64,000 nt of DNA, from positions 1 to 64,000 of the forward strand of contig CAYNDV010000001.1 in assembly GCA_964396055.1 (NCBI GenBank), given 5' to 3'. This document shows, piece by piece, positions 34,108 through 42,426 of this stretch. The position numbers and the translations under genes were made by a program. The DNA comes from CAYJPV01 sp964396055. Its GTDB lineage: Bacteria > Acidobacteriota > Vicinamibacteria > Vicinamibacterales > JAKQTR01. Below the pieces are notes generated by a model. That model made no database searches and was not told where the DNA came from. It was given only the letters and a program-made list of their open reading frames with translations. The stretch's first letter is position 1. The number at the start of each line of letters is the position of its first letter.

Positions 34108-34845
34108 ATGCGATATCTCGTCCTGAGCGACATCCACGCCAACATCGACGCGCTGGACGCCGTGCTGGCGGCCGTGACGGACCTGGCGTGGGAGCGCGCC
34201 CTGGTGCTGGGCGACCTCGTCGGCTACGGCGGCGCCCCGCACGCGGTGGTCGAGCGCATCCGTGCCCTGGCGCCGTGTGCCGCCGTGCGGGGCAACCACG
34301 ACAAGGCCGCCGCCGGGGTGGACGACGCCGCCAACTTCAACCCGGCCGCGAAGGAGGCCGCGCTGTGGACGCGCGGCGCCCTCACCGCCGCGGACCTGGC
34401 CTACCTGTCCGGCCTGCCCGCCGGGCCGCTGGCCGTGGACGCCGAGGTGGAGATCTGTCACGGGGCGCCGTTCGACGAGGACGCGTACGTCATGGACAGC
34501 CTCGATGCGATCAGGGCGCTCGAGGCCGCGTCGCGCCCGATCTGCCTGCACGGGCACACGCACGTGCCGCTGCTGGTGGGCATTGAAGACGGGGAACTGC
34601 GCTACGAGGATGTCGAAGACGGCGCGGTGCTGCACTTCAGGGCCGGGGCGCGCTACCTGCTGAACGTGGGATCCGTCGGGCAGCCTCGCGACGGAGATGC
34701 GCGGGCCAGCTGCGCGGTGGTGGACACCGCGACCCGCACGGCTCAGATCCGCCGGGTGGCCTATCCGGTGCCGGCCGCCCAGGCCCGCGTGCGCGGGGCG
34801 GGCCTGCCCGAAGCCCTCGCGAGTCGCCTGGCGACCGGCCGGTGA
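34108..34845 (+). CDS. Calcineurin-like metallophosphoesterase (YfcE/MJ0936-like)
   Basis: The 245-aa protein holds the metallophosphoesterase signature: YLVLSDIHANIDAL (D-x-H), ALVLGDLVGYG (GD), VRGNHDKA (GNHD), EICHGAP (H) and LHGHTHVPLL (GHxH). Such two-metal enzymes hydrolyse phosphodiesters or dinucleotides. ATG 34108 follows aroK by eight bases, and the frame before it is a shadow. The cellular substrate is unknown. It converges with the ccm operon seven bases later. Confidence 0.92.
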   Translation: MRYLVLSDIHANIDALDAVLAAVTDLAWERALVLGDLVGYGGAPHAVVERIRALAPCAAVRGNHDKAAAGVDDAANFNPAAKEAALWTRGALTAADLAYLSGLPAGPLAVDAEVEICHGAPFDEDAYVMDSLDAIRALEAASRPICLHGHTHVPLLVGIEDGELRYEDVEDGAVLHFRAGARYLLNVGSVGQPRDGDARASCAVVDTATRTAQIRRVAYPVPAAQARVRGAGLPEALASRLATGR

Positions 34846-34852
34846 CCTGCGC

Positions 34853-35020
34853 CTAGTGCGTCGCGCGCGCGGCTTTGCGCGCGGCGGCCTCCTCGCGCTT
34901 CCGCAGTTCCGCCGCGTACGCGTCGCGCGCCGCCCGCGACCCCAGAATCCAGCCAATCACGATCCCGACGACCATGGTCGCAGGAATGTAGAGGAAGTGC
35001 CCGGCGCCCATCTCGCCCAT
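34853..35020 (-). CDS. Small single-span membrane protein at the end of the ccm operon
   Basis: A 55-residue frame with hydrophobic segment IPATMVVGIVIGWILGSRAA followed by a basic helical tail (AAELRKREEAAARKAARATH). AGGAG lies seven bases before the ATG, supporting translation. It directly follows ccmD (10 bases) in the cytochrome c maturation cluster. No family is recognised; the topology (one TM, cytoplasmic basic tail) resembles CcmD, so it may be a second small subunit of the haem-export complex (inference). Confidence 0.6.
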   Translation of the reverse strand: MGEMGAGHFLYIPATMVVGIVIGWILGSRAARDAYAAELRKREEAAARKAARATH

Positions 35021-35030
35021 GTGCAGGCTC

Positions 35031-35300
35031 CTACTCGTTCCGGGCCCGGCGCTCGAGGTCGGCGACGTCGCGCTCGACGCGCTGCAGCTGGCGCCAGATG
35101 AACCAGACGTACACGAACAACGCCACCCACACGAACGCATAGGCGGTCATCACCATCGGCGCGGCCGGCAGCGATTCGGCGGGCGGCAGCGTGCCGGCCG
35201 GCACGAAGTCGTCCTGGCCGGCGGGCGGCTGGGCCCAGGCCAGGCTGGCGGACACGAGGGTGGTCAGGATCGCGGAACAGAGCCGCCTCAGGGTGCGCAT
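35031..35300 (-). CDS. CcmD-family small membrane protein with a signal-peptide-like N-terminus
   Basis: The 89-aa protein has a hydrophobic N-terminus resembling a signal peptide (LCSAILTTLVSASLAWAQ), then a Pro-rich stretch, then one TM segment (MVMTAYAFVWVALFVYVWFIW) with the CcmD-like continuation RQLQRVERDVADLERR. CcmD releases holo-CcmE from CcmABC. Its position right after ccmC supports this, although classic CcmD is shorter and has no signal peptide. The start at ATG 35300 has GAGGA five bases upstream; a GTG four codons earlier is also possible. Confidence 0.75.
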   Translation of the reverse strand: MRTLRRLCSAILTTLVSASLAWAQPPAGQDDFVPAGTLPPAESLPAAPMVMTAYAFVWVALFVYVWFIWRQLQRVERDVADLERRARNE

Positions 35301-35313
35301 ACTCGTCCTCACT

Positions 35314-35970
35314 TCACTCGTCGAACGCCAGGTACAGCTGCTCCACGCGCGCTCGTTGGTCCTCGAGGCGCCGGCGCAGCGTCAGGAGCAGCACGTACAG
35401 CAGGCCGAAGGCCACCACGGAGAACCAGAACGCGCCCCGCATGCCCGGGGCCAGCGTGGGCACCACGCTGGTCTTGGGGTGCAGCGTCCGCCAGTAGTTC
35501 ACCGACACGTACACGAACGGCACGTTCGCCATGCCGAACAGCGCCATCGCGCCCGAGAGCTTCTCGGATCCCGGCCCGCCGTAGCGGCGCACCAGCAGGT
35601 ACGCCACGAAGATCATCCACAGCAGCAGGGAGGACGTGAGGCGCGCGTCCCACTGCCACCAGACGCCCCAGGCCTTGCGGGCCCAGATGGGGCCGGTCAC
35701 GAGGACGATGGCGCCGAAGACCACGCACAACTCGCCGGCGGCGACCGCCAGGCGATCGGCCGCGGGGCGCCTGCCGAAGAGGAACACCGCGCTGGCGATG
35801 CCGCACACGAACGCGGAGAGGAACATCATCATCGCCGACGGGACGTGGAAGTAGAAGATCTTCTGGATCAACCCCATCGTCGTCTCGTACGGCGCCTGGG
35901 CGACCACGAACGGCGCGGCGGCGAACAGCACGAGGGCCAACGCGACCAGCGGCACGTAGAGCTTCGTCAT
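35314..35970 (-). CDS. ccmC: Haem exporter/cytochrome c maturation protein CcmC
   Basis: Inner-membrane haem-handling protein that loads haem onto CcmE. At 218 aa with about six TM segments, it has the conserved haem-ligand His in KIFYFHVPSAMMMF and the tryptophan-rich periplasmic WWD motif (WGVWWQWDARLTSSLLLW). A second conserved His is in YWRTLHPKTS. It lies 10 bases after ccmB and 14 before the ccmD start. Confidence 0.95.
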   Translation of the reverse strand: MTKLYVPLVALALVLFAAAPFVVAQAPYETTMGLIQKIFYFHVPSAMMMFLSAFVCGIASAVFLFGRRPAADRLAVAAGELCVVFGAIVLVTGPIWARKAWGVWWQWDARLTSSLLLWMIFVAYLLVRRYGGPGSEKLSGAMALFGMANVPFVYVSVNYWRTLHPKTSVVPTLAPGMRGAFWFSVVAFGLLYVLLLTLRRRLEDQRARVEQLYLAFDE

Positions 35971-35980
35971 CGGGGCTTCC

Positions 35981-36664
35981 CTATTCGGTCATCAGGGGTT
36001 CGAACGTCCAGAGCGACAGCGTGACGAACACCACGTCGAAGAACACGAGCAGCGACGCCCAGAACCGCGCCATCGGCTCGTCGGGCGTCGCCTGCAGCAA
36101 CGCGGCGGTTCCCCGGACTCCTGCGATGATGACCGGAACCGTGATCGGATACAAGAGCACGGGCAGCAGCACGTCGCGGCTCCGCGCCCGCACCAGCATG
36201 GCCGCGAACAGCGTGCCGACCGAGGCGAAGCCGAGGGTGCCGGCGGCCAGCAGGAGCAGCATCCACCCGGGCCGCGCCCAGAATCCCGCCGTGAACAGCA
36301 GTCCCACGAGGGGCACCAGCACCACCTCGACAGCGGCCAGCAGGGCGAGGATCCCCCCGAGTTTGCCCAGGTAGATGGCCGGCCGGTCGGCTGGCGCCAG
36401 CATCAGCGCCCGCAGGGTCTCGGTCTGCCGTTCGCGCTCGAAGGCCCGCCCCAGGGCCAGCGTGCCGGCAAACGCGATGGCAATCCACAGGATGCCGGCC
36501 GCGGCGTCCTCCATCGGCCTCCCCTCGCGCACGAGCGCGAAGGCGAAGACGAGGACGCACGAGACGGCGAAGAACATCGTCGTGTAGAGGATCTCGCGGC
36601 TGCGCACCTCCACCGTGAGGTCCTTCCGCATGACGATCCAGGCGACGTGCGCGAGGCGTCTCAT
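35981..36664 (-). CDS. ccmB: Haem exporter permease CcmB
   Basis: The 227-aa permease with six hydrophobic segments pairs with CcmA in the CcmABC complex, which releases haem-bound CcmE. Conserved CcmB features are RKDLTVEVRSRE near the N-terminus, FERERQTETLRALMLAPADRPAIYLGK, and LLPVLLYPITVPVIIAG. It starts within the ccmA stop (ATGA). The frame upstream of the ATG is not real. Confidence 0.93.
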   Translation of the reverse strand: MRRLAHVAWIVMRKDLTVEVRSREILYTTMFFAVSCVLVFAFALVREGRPMEDAAAGILWIAIAFAGTLALGRAFERERQTETLRALMLAPADRPAIYLGKLGGILALLAAVEVVLVPLVGLLFTAGFWARPGWMLLLLAAGTLGFASVGTLFAAMLVRARSRDVLLPVLLYPITVPVIIAGVRGTAALLQATPDEPMARFWASLLVFFDVVFVTLSLWTFEPLMTE

Positions 36665-37401
36665 GCGGACGTCTCCGCGGTGGAGGCCGCGGCCCGTGCC
36701 GAATCGATGGCGCGGCGGTACCGTTCGCGCAGGCTGGAGGCGCCCTCCTCCACGGCCAGGAGGCGTCCGTCGCGCAGGACCGCCGCCCGGTCGAGCAGCC
36801 CGTCGGCGAGGTCCAGGTCGTGCGTGGCGACGAGCACGATGTGCCCGCCGTCCTTGAGGCCCTTGAGCCGCGCCACCAGCGCCTGCCCCGACGCGTCGTC
36901 CAGGCCCGTGAAGGGCTCGTCGAGCAGCAGCAGCCGGGGGTCGTGCAGGAGGGCCCGTTCCAGGGCCAGGCGCTGCCGCATGCCCCGCGAGAATCCGGAC
37001 ACGAGGTCGCCGGCGCGGTCGCGCAGGAACGCCCGGTCGAGCGCGCGATCGACGCGGCGGGTCAGATCGTCGAGACCGTACAGCCGGCCGAAGAACTCCA
37101 GGTTCTCCCGCGCCGTCAGTTCCGGATACAGATAGAGGTCGTGTCCGAGCAGGCCGAGGCGCTGGCGCAGGCCGGCCCCGGCGCGCGCGGCCGTCAGCGC
37201 ACCGTACCGCACCTCGCCGGCCGACGGCGCCAGCAGCGTGGCCACAATGGAGAGGAGCGTCGACTTGCCTGCGCCGTTGGGGCCGAGCAGCCCCACGATC
37301 TCGCCTGCCCGGCAGGTGAGCGTGACGCGCGAGAGCGCACGCCGCCGCCCGAAGTGGCGCGATACGTCGCGGACGAGCAGTTCCTCGAAATCGAACGTCA
37401 C
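36661..37401 (-). CDS. ccmA: ABC transporter ATPase CcmA
   Basis: The 246-aa ATPase has Walker A GPNGAGKST, a Q-loop-like LGLLGHDLYLYPELTARENLEF, signature SGFSRGMRQRLALERALLHDP, Walker B LLLLDEPFTGLD and switch His in ATHDLD. The CcmA-like signature (SRGMRQR) and its position upstream of ccmB/ccmC assign it to cytochrome c maturation. ATP hydrolysis by CcmAB is needed to release holo-CcmE rather than to pump haem. Confidence 0.94.
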   Translation of the reverse strand: MTFDFEELLVRDVSRHFGRRRALSRVTLTCRAGEIVGLLGPNGAGKSTLLSIVATLLAPSAGEVRYGALTAARAGAGLRQRLGLLGHDLYLYPELTARENLEFFGRLYGLDDLTRRVDRALDRAFLRDRAGDLVSGFSRGMRQRLALERALLHDPRLLLLDEPFTGLDDASGQALVARLKGLKDGGHIVLVATHDLDLADGLLDRAAVLRDGRLLAVEEGASSLRERYRRAIDSARAAASTAETSA

Positions 37402-37412
37402 GCGGCGTCGTC

Positions 37413-38612
37413 CTACTCGCCGGCCCCGGCCGGCGCGGCGCGCTGGTCGAGTTCGCCGTACACGCGCTCGAGCTGCGCCATGAGTTCCTGTCGGCGCGCC
37501 TGATAACGCGCCGGGTCACCGACGCCGGCGGCGTGCTGCTGGTCGAGACGCAGCAGGTCGGCCATGAGCCGCTGCTGCCGGCCCTCCAGTTCGGTGCGGC
37601 GCCCGTCGGCGGCGCGGGCGGCCGCCCCGCTGCCGAACGCCGCCCAGGCACCGCCCAGCAGCACGAGCACGCCGAGCGCGAGCGTCAGCCAGCGACCCGT
37701 ATGGCTCCGGCTCGGGAGGCCCGTGAACCGCACCGTCAGCGGCGTGCCAGGCGCCAGGGCCGGCCCGGTGCCCAGCAGGAAGTCGTGCCCTTCGTTCGGC
37801 ATGGCCCGGTTCGACGTGAACTGGTCCGAGGCGATCTGCACGTCGCCGACCTTCGAGACGATCACCTGCACCTGGTCCCACGCCACCGGCAGGGGCTGCG
37901 TGAGCGTGCGCTCGGCGACTGCACCGTCGAGCCCGTAGGCCACCTGGACAGGCGTGCTGCCAGGCTGGAAGGGGCCGGTGATCACGATGCGCTTGCCGCG
38001 GACCTGCGCCTGCGTGGACGAGCCCTCGAGCATCGACGGCGTCTGAGCGTCCGGTGGCAGGTCGATCGCCAGTTCGCCGGTGGCGACGGGCGCGGCACCG
38101 CGGTTGACGATCTCGAACAGGTAGAACACTTCGAGTTGCGCGTCGTCAAACTCGATCTGGATGCGGCTCTGCCCGCCCAGCGTGACGGTGCCGGCGACGG
38201 GGGCCGCGCCCGGCGCCGCCGGCGGAGGAGCCCCGCCCGCGCCGCCGGCGAGCATGACCCGGATGCCGCCGCTGGCGGTCACTTCGATGTGGCCGGACTC
38301 GAGCCGCTCGCCATCCACGACCGTCACGGCGTGCGCGTGGCTCCCCGGTGCGATGTTGGCGAAGGTGGCGCGCCCGTCCTGATCGGTGGTGGCCTTCAGG
38401 ACCTGTTCGCCGATATGCAGCTCCACCGGGTGGTTCGGGATGTTGTTCGAGATTTCGCCCCGGACGACGCGCACGACCACGGTGCCGGCCGGCACGTCGG
38501 CGGTGGGCATCGGGATGCCCGACATCTGGCGCACGTCGGGCATCTGCGCGACGCCCGGCGCCGGCAGGGCAAGGGCCAGCAGCACCAGCAGCGCAACCGC
38601 GGCGGCCCTCAT
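37413..38612 (-). CDS. Exported protein with carboxypeptidase-regulatory-like domain and cytoplasmic coiled coil
   Basis: Residues 1-22 form a signal peptide (ALLVLLALALPAPGVAQ). Residues about 45-115 look like a CarboxypepD_reg Ig-like fold (GTVVVRVVRGEISNNIPNHPVELHIGE...TTDQDGRATFANIAPGSHAHA). A second beta domain follows (GRTVTLGG-type strands, then LTVRFTGLPSRS). A TM helix is near 315-335 (LTLALGVLVLLGGAWAAFG). The tail (EGRQQRLMADLLRLDQQH...YQARRQELMAQLERVY) is a coiled coil like that of CcmI. It overlaps the zinc-ribbon gene (ATGA) and ends 11 bases before ccmA. Function unknown; the location implies a role in cytochrome c assembly. Confidence 0.78.
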   Translation of the reverse strand: MRAAAVALLVLLALALPAPGVAQMPDVRQMSGIPMPTADVPAGTVVVRVVRGEISNNIPNHPVELHIGEQVLKATTDQDGRATFANIAPGSHAHAVTVVDGERLESGHIEVTASGGIRVMLAGGAGGAPPPAAPGAAPVAGTVTLGGQSRIQIEFDDAQLEVFYLFEIVNRGAAPVATGELAIDLPPDAQTPSMLEGSSTQAQVRGKRIVITGPFQPGSTPVQVAYGLDGAVAERTLTQPLPVAWDQVQVIVSKVGDVQIASDQFTSNRAMPNEGHDFLLGTGPALAPGTPLTVRFTGLPSRSHTGRWLTLALGVLVLLGGAWAAFGSGAAARAADGRRTELEGRQQRLMADLLRLDQQHAAGVGDPARYQARRQELMAQLERVYGELDQRAAPAGAGE

Positions 38613-39214
38613 GAGCGCACCTCGAGGCGCTGGCCGCACGCCTTGCAGAACCGCGCGTCGCGGTCGTTGGCGGTCCCGCACGCGGCGCACGTGCCCGCGG
38701 CCGGGGCCGGCGCCGGCGCTGCGGCAGCCGGGGCCTTGATCGCGGATCCCGACAGCCTGCCCAGGTCGCGCTCGATGAGCTCGCGGTACCCGCCGCCGCC
38801 GTCGAGCTGCCGGATGAGGCCGGCGGCCCGCGCGCGCAGGCGCGTGACCATCTCCTGGAAGTCCGCGTCCGAGATCTTGCGCATCGCGTGGTCGAACTCG
38901 ATCTCCTTGATCGAACGCAGGACGAGCAGTTTCTCGCGCTCGAGGGCGGCCCGGGTGCGCCCGGCGAGCATGTCGGTCTGCTCGCCCGCGTCGGGGCTGA
39001 CAAACGCCGCCAGGCTCTGGTAGGCGGCGGCAGCCACGAGGCCGGCCGAGGCCACGGCCAGCGCCACGAAGACCATGTTGACGGTGCCGCTGCCCCGCGT
39101 CACGAACACCGCGAGGGCCACCGTGGCCAGCACGCCCACCAGGAGCAGGTGCGCGGGCTGAATGCCGCTCCGCGCGGGTTCCGCCGGCGGCGCCGGCGGC
39201 TGTTGCCGTTTCAT
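38609..39214 (-). CDS. Membrane protein with CcmI-like coiled coil and zinc ribbon
   Basis: The 201-aa protein has two hydrophobic helices near the N-terminus (LLLVGVLATVALAVFV and FVALAVASAGLVAAAAY), a charged helix VLRSIKEIEFDHAMRKISDADFQE of the type found in the cytoplasmic loop of CcmI, an Ala/Pro linker and a C-terminal zinc ribbon (CAACG...CKACG). ATG 39214 has GGAG eight bases upstream; an ATG at 39256 overlapping the ccmF stop is an alternative. Located between ccmF and the Ig-like protein, it may help hold apocytochrome or assemble the ligation complex (inference). Confidence 0.78.
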   Translation of the reverse strand: MKRQQPPAPPAEPARSGIQPAHLLLVGVLATVALAVFVTRGSGTVNMVFVALAVASAGLVAAAAYQSLAAFVSPDAGEQTDMLAGRTRAALEREKLLVLRSIKEIEFDHAMRKISDADFQEMVTRLRARAAGLIRQLDGGGGYRELIERDLGRLSGSAIKAPAAAAPAPAPAAGTCAACGTANDRDARFCKACGQRLEVRS

Positions 39215-39255
39215 GTGTCGTACTCCGGAACGTCCGTCCACCGCCACGCCGCCCA

Positions 39256-41244
39256 TCAGGCCGTGGCGGCGCCGGCGGGCACACGGCCCGCCGCGAAGGC
39301 AAACGCCCGCTCGGGCAGGAGGGCAATGCCCGTCCCGATCACGAGCAGGCCGAACCCGGCCCAGATCCAGTTGACGAGCGGGTTGATGACCACCTGCAGG
39401 CTCATCGACTGCTCGCCGAGCTCATACGCCGGCATCACGAGGTAGAGGTCCTCCGCCACGGTCCGCCGGATGGCCACCTCCGTGGTCGGCTGCTCCTCGT
39501 GCTTGCGGAAGAACCACCGGGCGGGATACATGGTGCCCAGCGCCTTGCCGTCTTCCGACACGACCACGTGCCCCGTCACCATCTGCTTCTGGCCGTCGTC
39601 GGTGACCTTCACGCCGGCGTTCTTCACGGTGTAGTGACCCACCGTGGCCTCCTGCCCGGCCTTCAGCAGGATCTGCTGATCGATCTTGAAACCCTCGCCG
39701 GCGAAGCCCAGGAACATCAGGACGATGCCCAGGTGGACGATGTAGCCGCCGTAGCGGCGGCGCTCGCGCACCACCAGTCCGATCATCGCCGTGAACAGGT
39801 CCGTGCCGGTGGCCTCCTTGCGGACCGCTGCCCCGCGGATGAACTCCTGCACGAGGGTGGCGGCCACGAAGGCGGACAGCGCGAAGCAGATGCCCGACGA
39901 CCACACGCGGACGCCGAGCGCCACGAGCGCGCCGGACACGACCAGCGCCGTGACGACCGGCCACAGGAACTGGTCACGGAGGTTGACGAGCGTCGATCGG
40001 CGCCAGGCCAGCAGCGGCGCCACGCCCGTCAGGGCGAGGAGGATGAGGCCGATGGGCGTCATCCACTTGTTGAAGAACGGCGGCCCCACCGTCAGCCGGT
40101 TGCCGGTGAGCGCCTCGCTGATGGTCGGGAACATCGTCCCGAGCAGCACCAGCAGCGCCGAGATCAGGAGGATCCAGTTGTTCGCGACGAAGGCCGCCTC
40201 GCGCGAGATCCAGGATTCCATGTCGTAGCGCGGCTTGAGGAGCGGCAGGCGGTAGATGACCCAGCCGAAGCTGAACACCAGCACGCTCACCATGAACACG
40301 GTGAACATCCACGCCAGCGCCCGGTCCTCGCCGAAGGCGTGCACCGACTGCACGACGCCGGAGCGGGTCATGAACGTGCCGAAGATCGTCAGGAAGAACG
40401 TGGCGATTACCAGCGAGACGTTCCACACCTTCAGCATGCCCCGCCGCTCCTGCACGATCACCGAGTGCAGGAACGCCGACGCCGTGAACCACGGGAGCAG
40501 CCCCGCGTTCTCCACCGGGTCCCAGCCCCAGTAGCCGCCCCAGCCGAGTTCTTCGTACGCCCAGATCATCCCGAGCACGAGGCCCAGCGACAGCATGAGC
40601 CAGCTGATCATCGTCCAGCGGCGCACCGCCCGCAGCCAGGAGTCGTCGAGGTGGCCCGTCATGAGCGCCGCCATCCCGAACGCGAACGGAATGGTCATGC
40701 CGACGAAGCCGATGTAGAGGCTCGGCGGGTGCACGACCATGTAGATGTTCTGGAGCAGCGGGTTGAGCCCGCGGCCGTCCACCGGCTGCTGCACGACGAA
40801 CGTCTCGAAGGGGTTCTTGTGGACGATCATCATGAACAGGAAGAACAGCTGCACGCCGGCGATCGTCGCGACGACGTACGGGATCAGCTCACGGTGCCGA
40901 TCGCGGTTCACGTGGACCGCCAGCGAGCCGAACACGGCCAGCAGGAACACCCAGAACATGATGGAGCCGTCCAGGCCGCCCCAGTAGGAGGTGACCTTGT
41001 AGAAGAACGGCTGGAGGCTGTCCGAGTAGTGCTGGACGTACCGGATGCTGTAGTCGTCGGTGACGAACGCGTGGACGATGACGGCCGAGGCCGCCGTCAT
41101 CAGGGCGGCGATCAGGTGAAACGCCCCGATGCCGCTGGCGACCAGGCGGCGCGAGCCGCGGCGGGCGCCCGCCACCGACACCGCCATCGCGTACGCGCAC
41201 ACGACGAACGTCGTGTAGAGCAGGAACGTGCCGAGTGAGGCCAT
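39256..41244 (-). CDS. ccmF: Haem lyase CcmF/NrfE family protein
   Basis: Large polytopic protein (662 aa, about 15 TM) that reduces CcmE-bound haem and ligates it to apocytochrome c. It has the WWD haem-handling motif GYWGWDPVENAGLLPW, conserved periplasmic histidines VVHPPSLYIG and TASAFLHSVIVQERR, and CcmF sequences such as GTFMTRSGVVQSVHAFG and YGGYIVHLGIVLMFLGFAGEGF. Its length matches CcmF (about 650 aa). The region 41245-41356 upstream, toward ccmE, is rich in short inverted repeats. Confidence 0.96.
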   Translation of the reverse strand: MASLGTFLLYTTFVVCAYAMAVSVAGARRGSRRLVASGIGAFHLIAALMTAASAVIVHAFVTDDYSIRYVQHYSDSLQPFFYKVTSYWGGLDGSIMFWVFLLAVFGSLAVHVNRDRHRELIPYVVATIAGVQLFFLFMMIVHKNPFETFVVQQPVDGRGLNPLLQNIYMVVHPPSLYIGFVGMTIPFAFGMAALMTGHLDDSWLRAVRRWTMISWLMLSLGLVLGMIWAYEELGWGGYWGWDPVENAGLLPWFTASAFLHSVIVQERRGMLKVWNVSLVIATFFLTIFGTFMTRSGVVQSVHAFGEDRALAWMFTVFMVSVLVFSFGWVIYRLPLLKPRYDMESWISREAAFVANNWILLISALLVLLGTMFPTISEALTGNRLTVGPPFFNKWMTPIGLILLALTGVAPLLAWRRSTLVNLRDQFLWPVVTALVVSGALVALGVRVWSSGICFALSAFVAATLVQEFIRGAAVRKEATGTDLFTAMIGLVVRERRRYGGYIVHLGIVLMFLGFAGEGFKIDQQILLKAGQEATVGHYTVKNAGVKVTDDGQKQMVTGHVVVSEDGKALGTMYPARWFFRKHEEQPTTEVAIRRTVAEDLYLVMPAYELGEQSMSLQVVINPLVNWIWAGFGLLVIGTGIALLPERAFAFAAGRVPAGAATA

Positions 41245-41254
41245 GGTATGTGTG

Positions 41255-41312
41255 ACCTACCGAGGGCCGCCGACACCCCGCCCCGAACGCAGGGGGGTCC
41301 CAGCGGGTAGGT
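41255..41312. repeat. Structured ccmE-ccmF intergenic inverted repeat
   Basis: ACCTACC (41255-41261) and GGTAGGT (41306-41312) are perfect complements enclosing C-rich and G-rich runs that can also pair. It lies between the ccmE stop (41357) and the ccmF start (41244), so it would form a hairpin in the operon mRNA. Its role (mRNA processing or partial attenuation) is speculative. Confidence 0.4.
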
Positions 41313-41356
41313 GAATTGCGACCACGAAGGTGATGGTGTGGCCTGGCGGATCCGGG

Positions 41357-41773
41357 CTACGCACCCGGGCTCCCCTGGCCCTTCTTGGCTTCGTACTTCG
41401 ACGGGCATTTCGCCATCACGCCGTTGGGCGCCACCTGGAACCCGCCGGCGTCGAGGCGCCCCTTGAGCACGACCTCCGACTCGTCCTGGAACGTATCCGG
41501 GACGATGCCGGTGTACCGCGCGTCGATGACCGCGCCCTGGCTCTGAATCTGGAACTTGTATTCGAGGCTGTCCCGCTTGCGCAGGATCGAGTCCTTGACC
41601 ACGAACCCGTGCAACTGCAGGTTCTTGCCCTGCCACTGGGCAGGATTGGCCATCACTTCTTCCACGTGCATGTAGTATTCCGTGCCCTCGCTGAGGGTGG
41701 AATACAGGAGGCCGCCGAGGGCCACAACGAGCACGACGGTCGTGAGACCGATCTTGAGGGCTTTCTGTTTCAT
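41357..41773 (-). CDS. ccmE: Cytochrome c maturation haem chaperone CcmE, CxxxY variant
   Basis: Periplasmic haem chaperone that carries haem from CcmC to CcmF. The 138-aa protein has an N-terminal signal anchor (IGLTTVVLVVALGGLLYSTL), OB-fold strands (LQLHGFVVKDSILRKRDSLEYKFQI, VKYTGIVPD-like YTGIVPDTFQDESEVVLKG) and the C-terminal haem-attachment segment GVMAKCPSKYEAK. Classical CcmE has His there (LAKHxxxY); here it is Cys followed by xxxY, the known CxxxY variant of archaea and some sulfate reducers. ATG 41773 begins the anchor. Confidence 0.95.
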   Translation of the reverse strand: MKQKALKIGLTTVVLVVALGGLLYSTLSEGTEYYMHVEEVMANPAQWQGKNLQLHGFVVKDSILRKRDSLEYKFQIQSQGAVIDARYTGIVPDTFQDESEVVLKGRLDAGGFQVAPNGVMAKCPSKYEAKKGQGSPGA

Positions 41774-41832
41774 AAGCAGTAAGTTAGCGGGAGGAGCCCG
41801 CCAGTCCAGAATACCCCCGCCCTCGGGCCGGG

Positions 41833-42420
41833 TCAATCGAATGCGGCAGCGCCGGGCACGTCGGTGAACCCCAGCTCACGGACCAGGCGCCAGACCGCCG
41901 CCACAGGCAGGCCCACCACATTGGCGTACGACCCGTCGATGGCCTCCACGAAGCGGGAGGCCAGTCCCTGCACGGCATACGCCCCAGCCTTGTCGGACGG
42001 TTCGCCACTGGCGACGTACCAGGCGATCTCGGCGGCCGTCAGCGGCGCGAACCGCACCGTCGACGACGCCAGGTGCTCGCGGACGACACCGTCGCGCCGC
42101 ACGCAGACGGCGGTCAGCACCTCGTGGCTCCGCCCGGAGAGGCGCTCCAGCATCCGCCGGGCGTCCTCGTCGTCCGCCGGCTTGCCGAGGATGTCCCCAT
42201 CTACGACGACGATGGTGTCGGCGCCGAGCACCAGGTGCCCGGGATGGCGCACCGCGACCGCCGCGGCCTTCTCGGAGGCCACGCGGCGCGCGTAGGCCTC
42301 GGCCCCCTCGCCGGGGTGGACGGACTCGTCGGCGTGGGCCGGATCGACGATGAACGCGAAGCCGGCCGCCTGCAGAAGGTCGGCCCGCCGCGGAGACGCG
42401 GACGCAAGGACGAGGCGCAC
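41833..42420 (-). CDS. maf: Maf/YhdE-family nucleoside triphosphate pyrophosphatase
   Basis: House-cleaning enzyme that hydrolyses dTTP/UTP or modified nucleotides. The 195-aa protein opens VRLVLASASPRRADLL (S-x-S-P-R-R) and has ASEKAAAVA, LGADTIVVVDGDILGKP and a terminal YANVVGLPV. The AYAVQGLASRFVEAIDGSYANV segment matches YhdE-type dTTP/UTP pyrophosphatases. The start is GTG 42420, six bases after a TATCAT box; an ATG further upstream would run into the divergent gene. Confidence 0.95.
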   Translation of the reverse strand: MRLVLASASPRRADLLQAAGFAFIVDPAHADESVHPGEGAEAYARRVASEKAAAVAVRHPGHLVLGADTIVVVDGDILGKPADDEDARRMLERLSGRSHEVLTAVCVRRDGVVREHLASSTVRFAPLTAAEIAWYVASGEPSDKAGAYAVQGLASRFVEAIDGSYANVVGLPVAAVWRLVRELGFTDVPGAAAFD

Positions 42421-42426
42421 CTGCGA

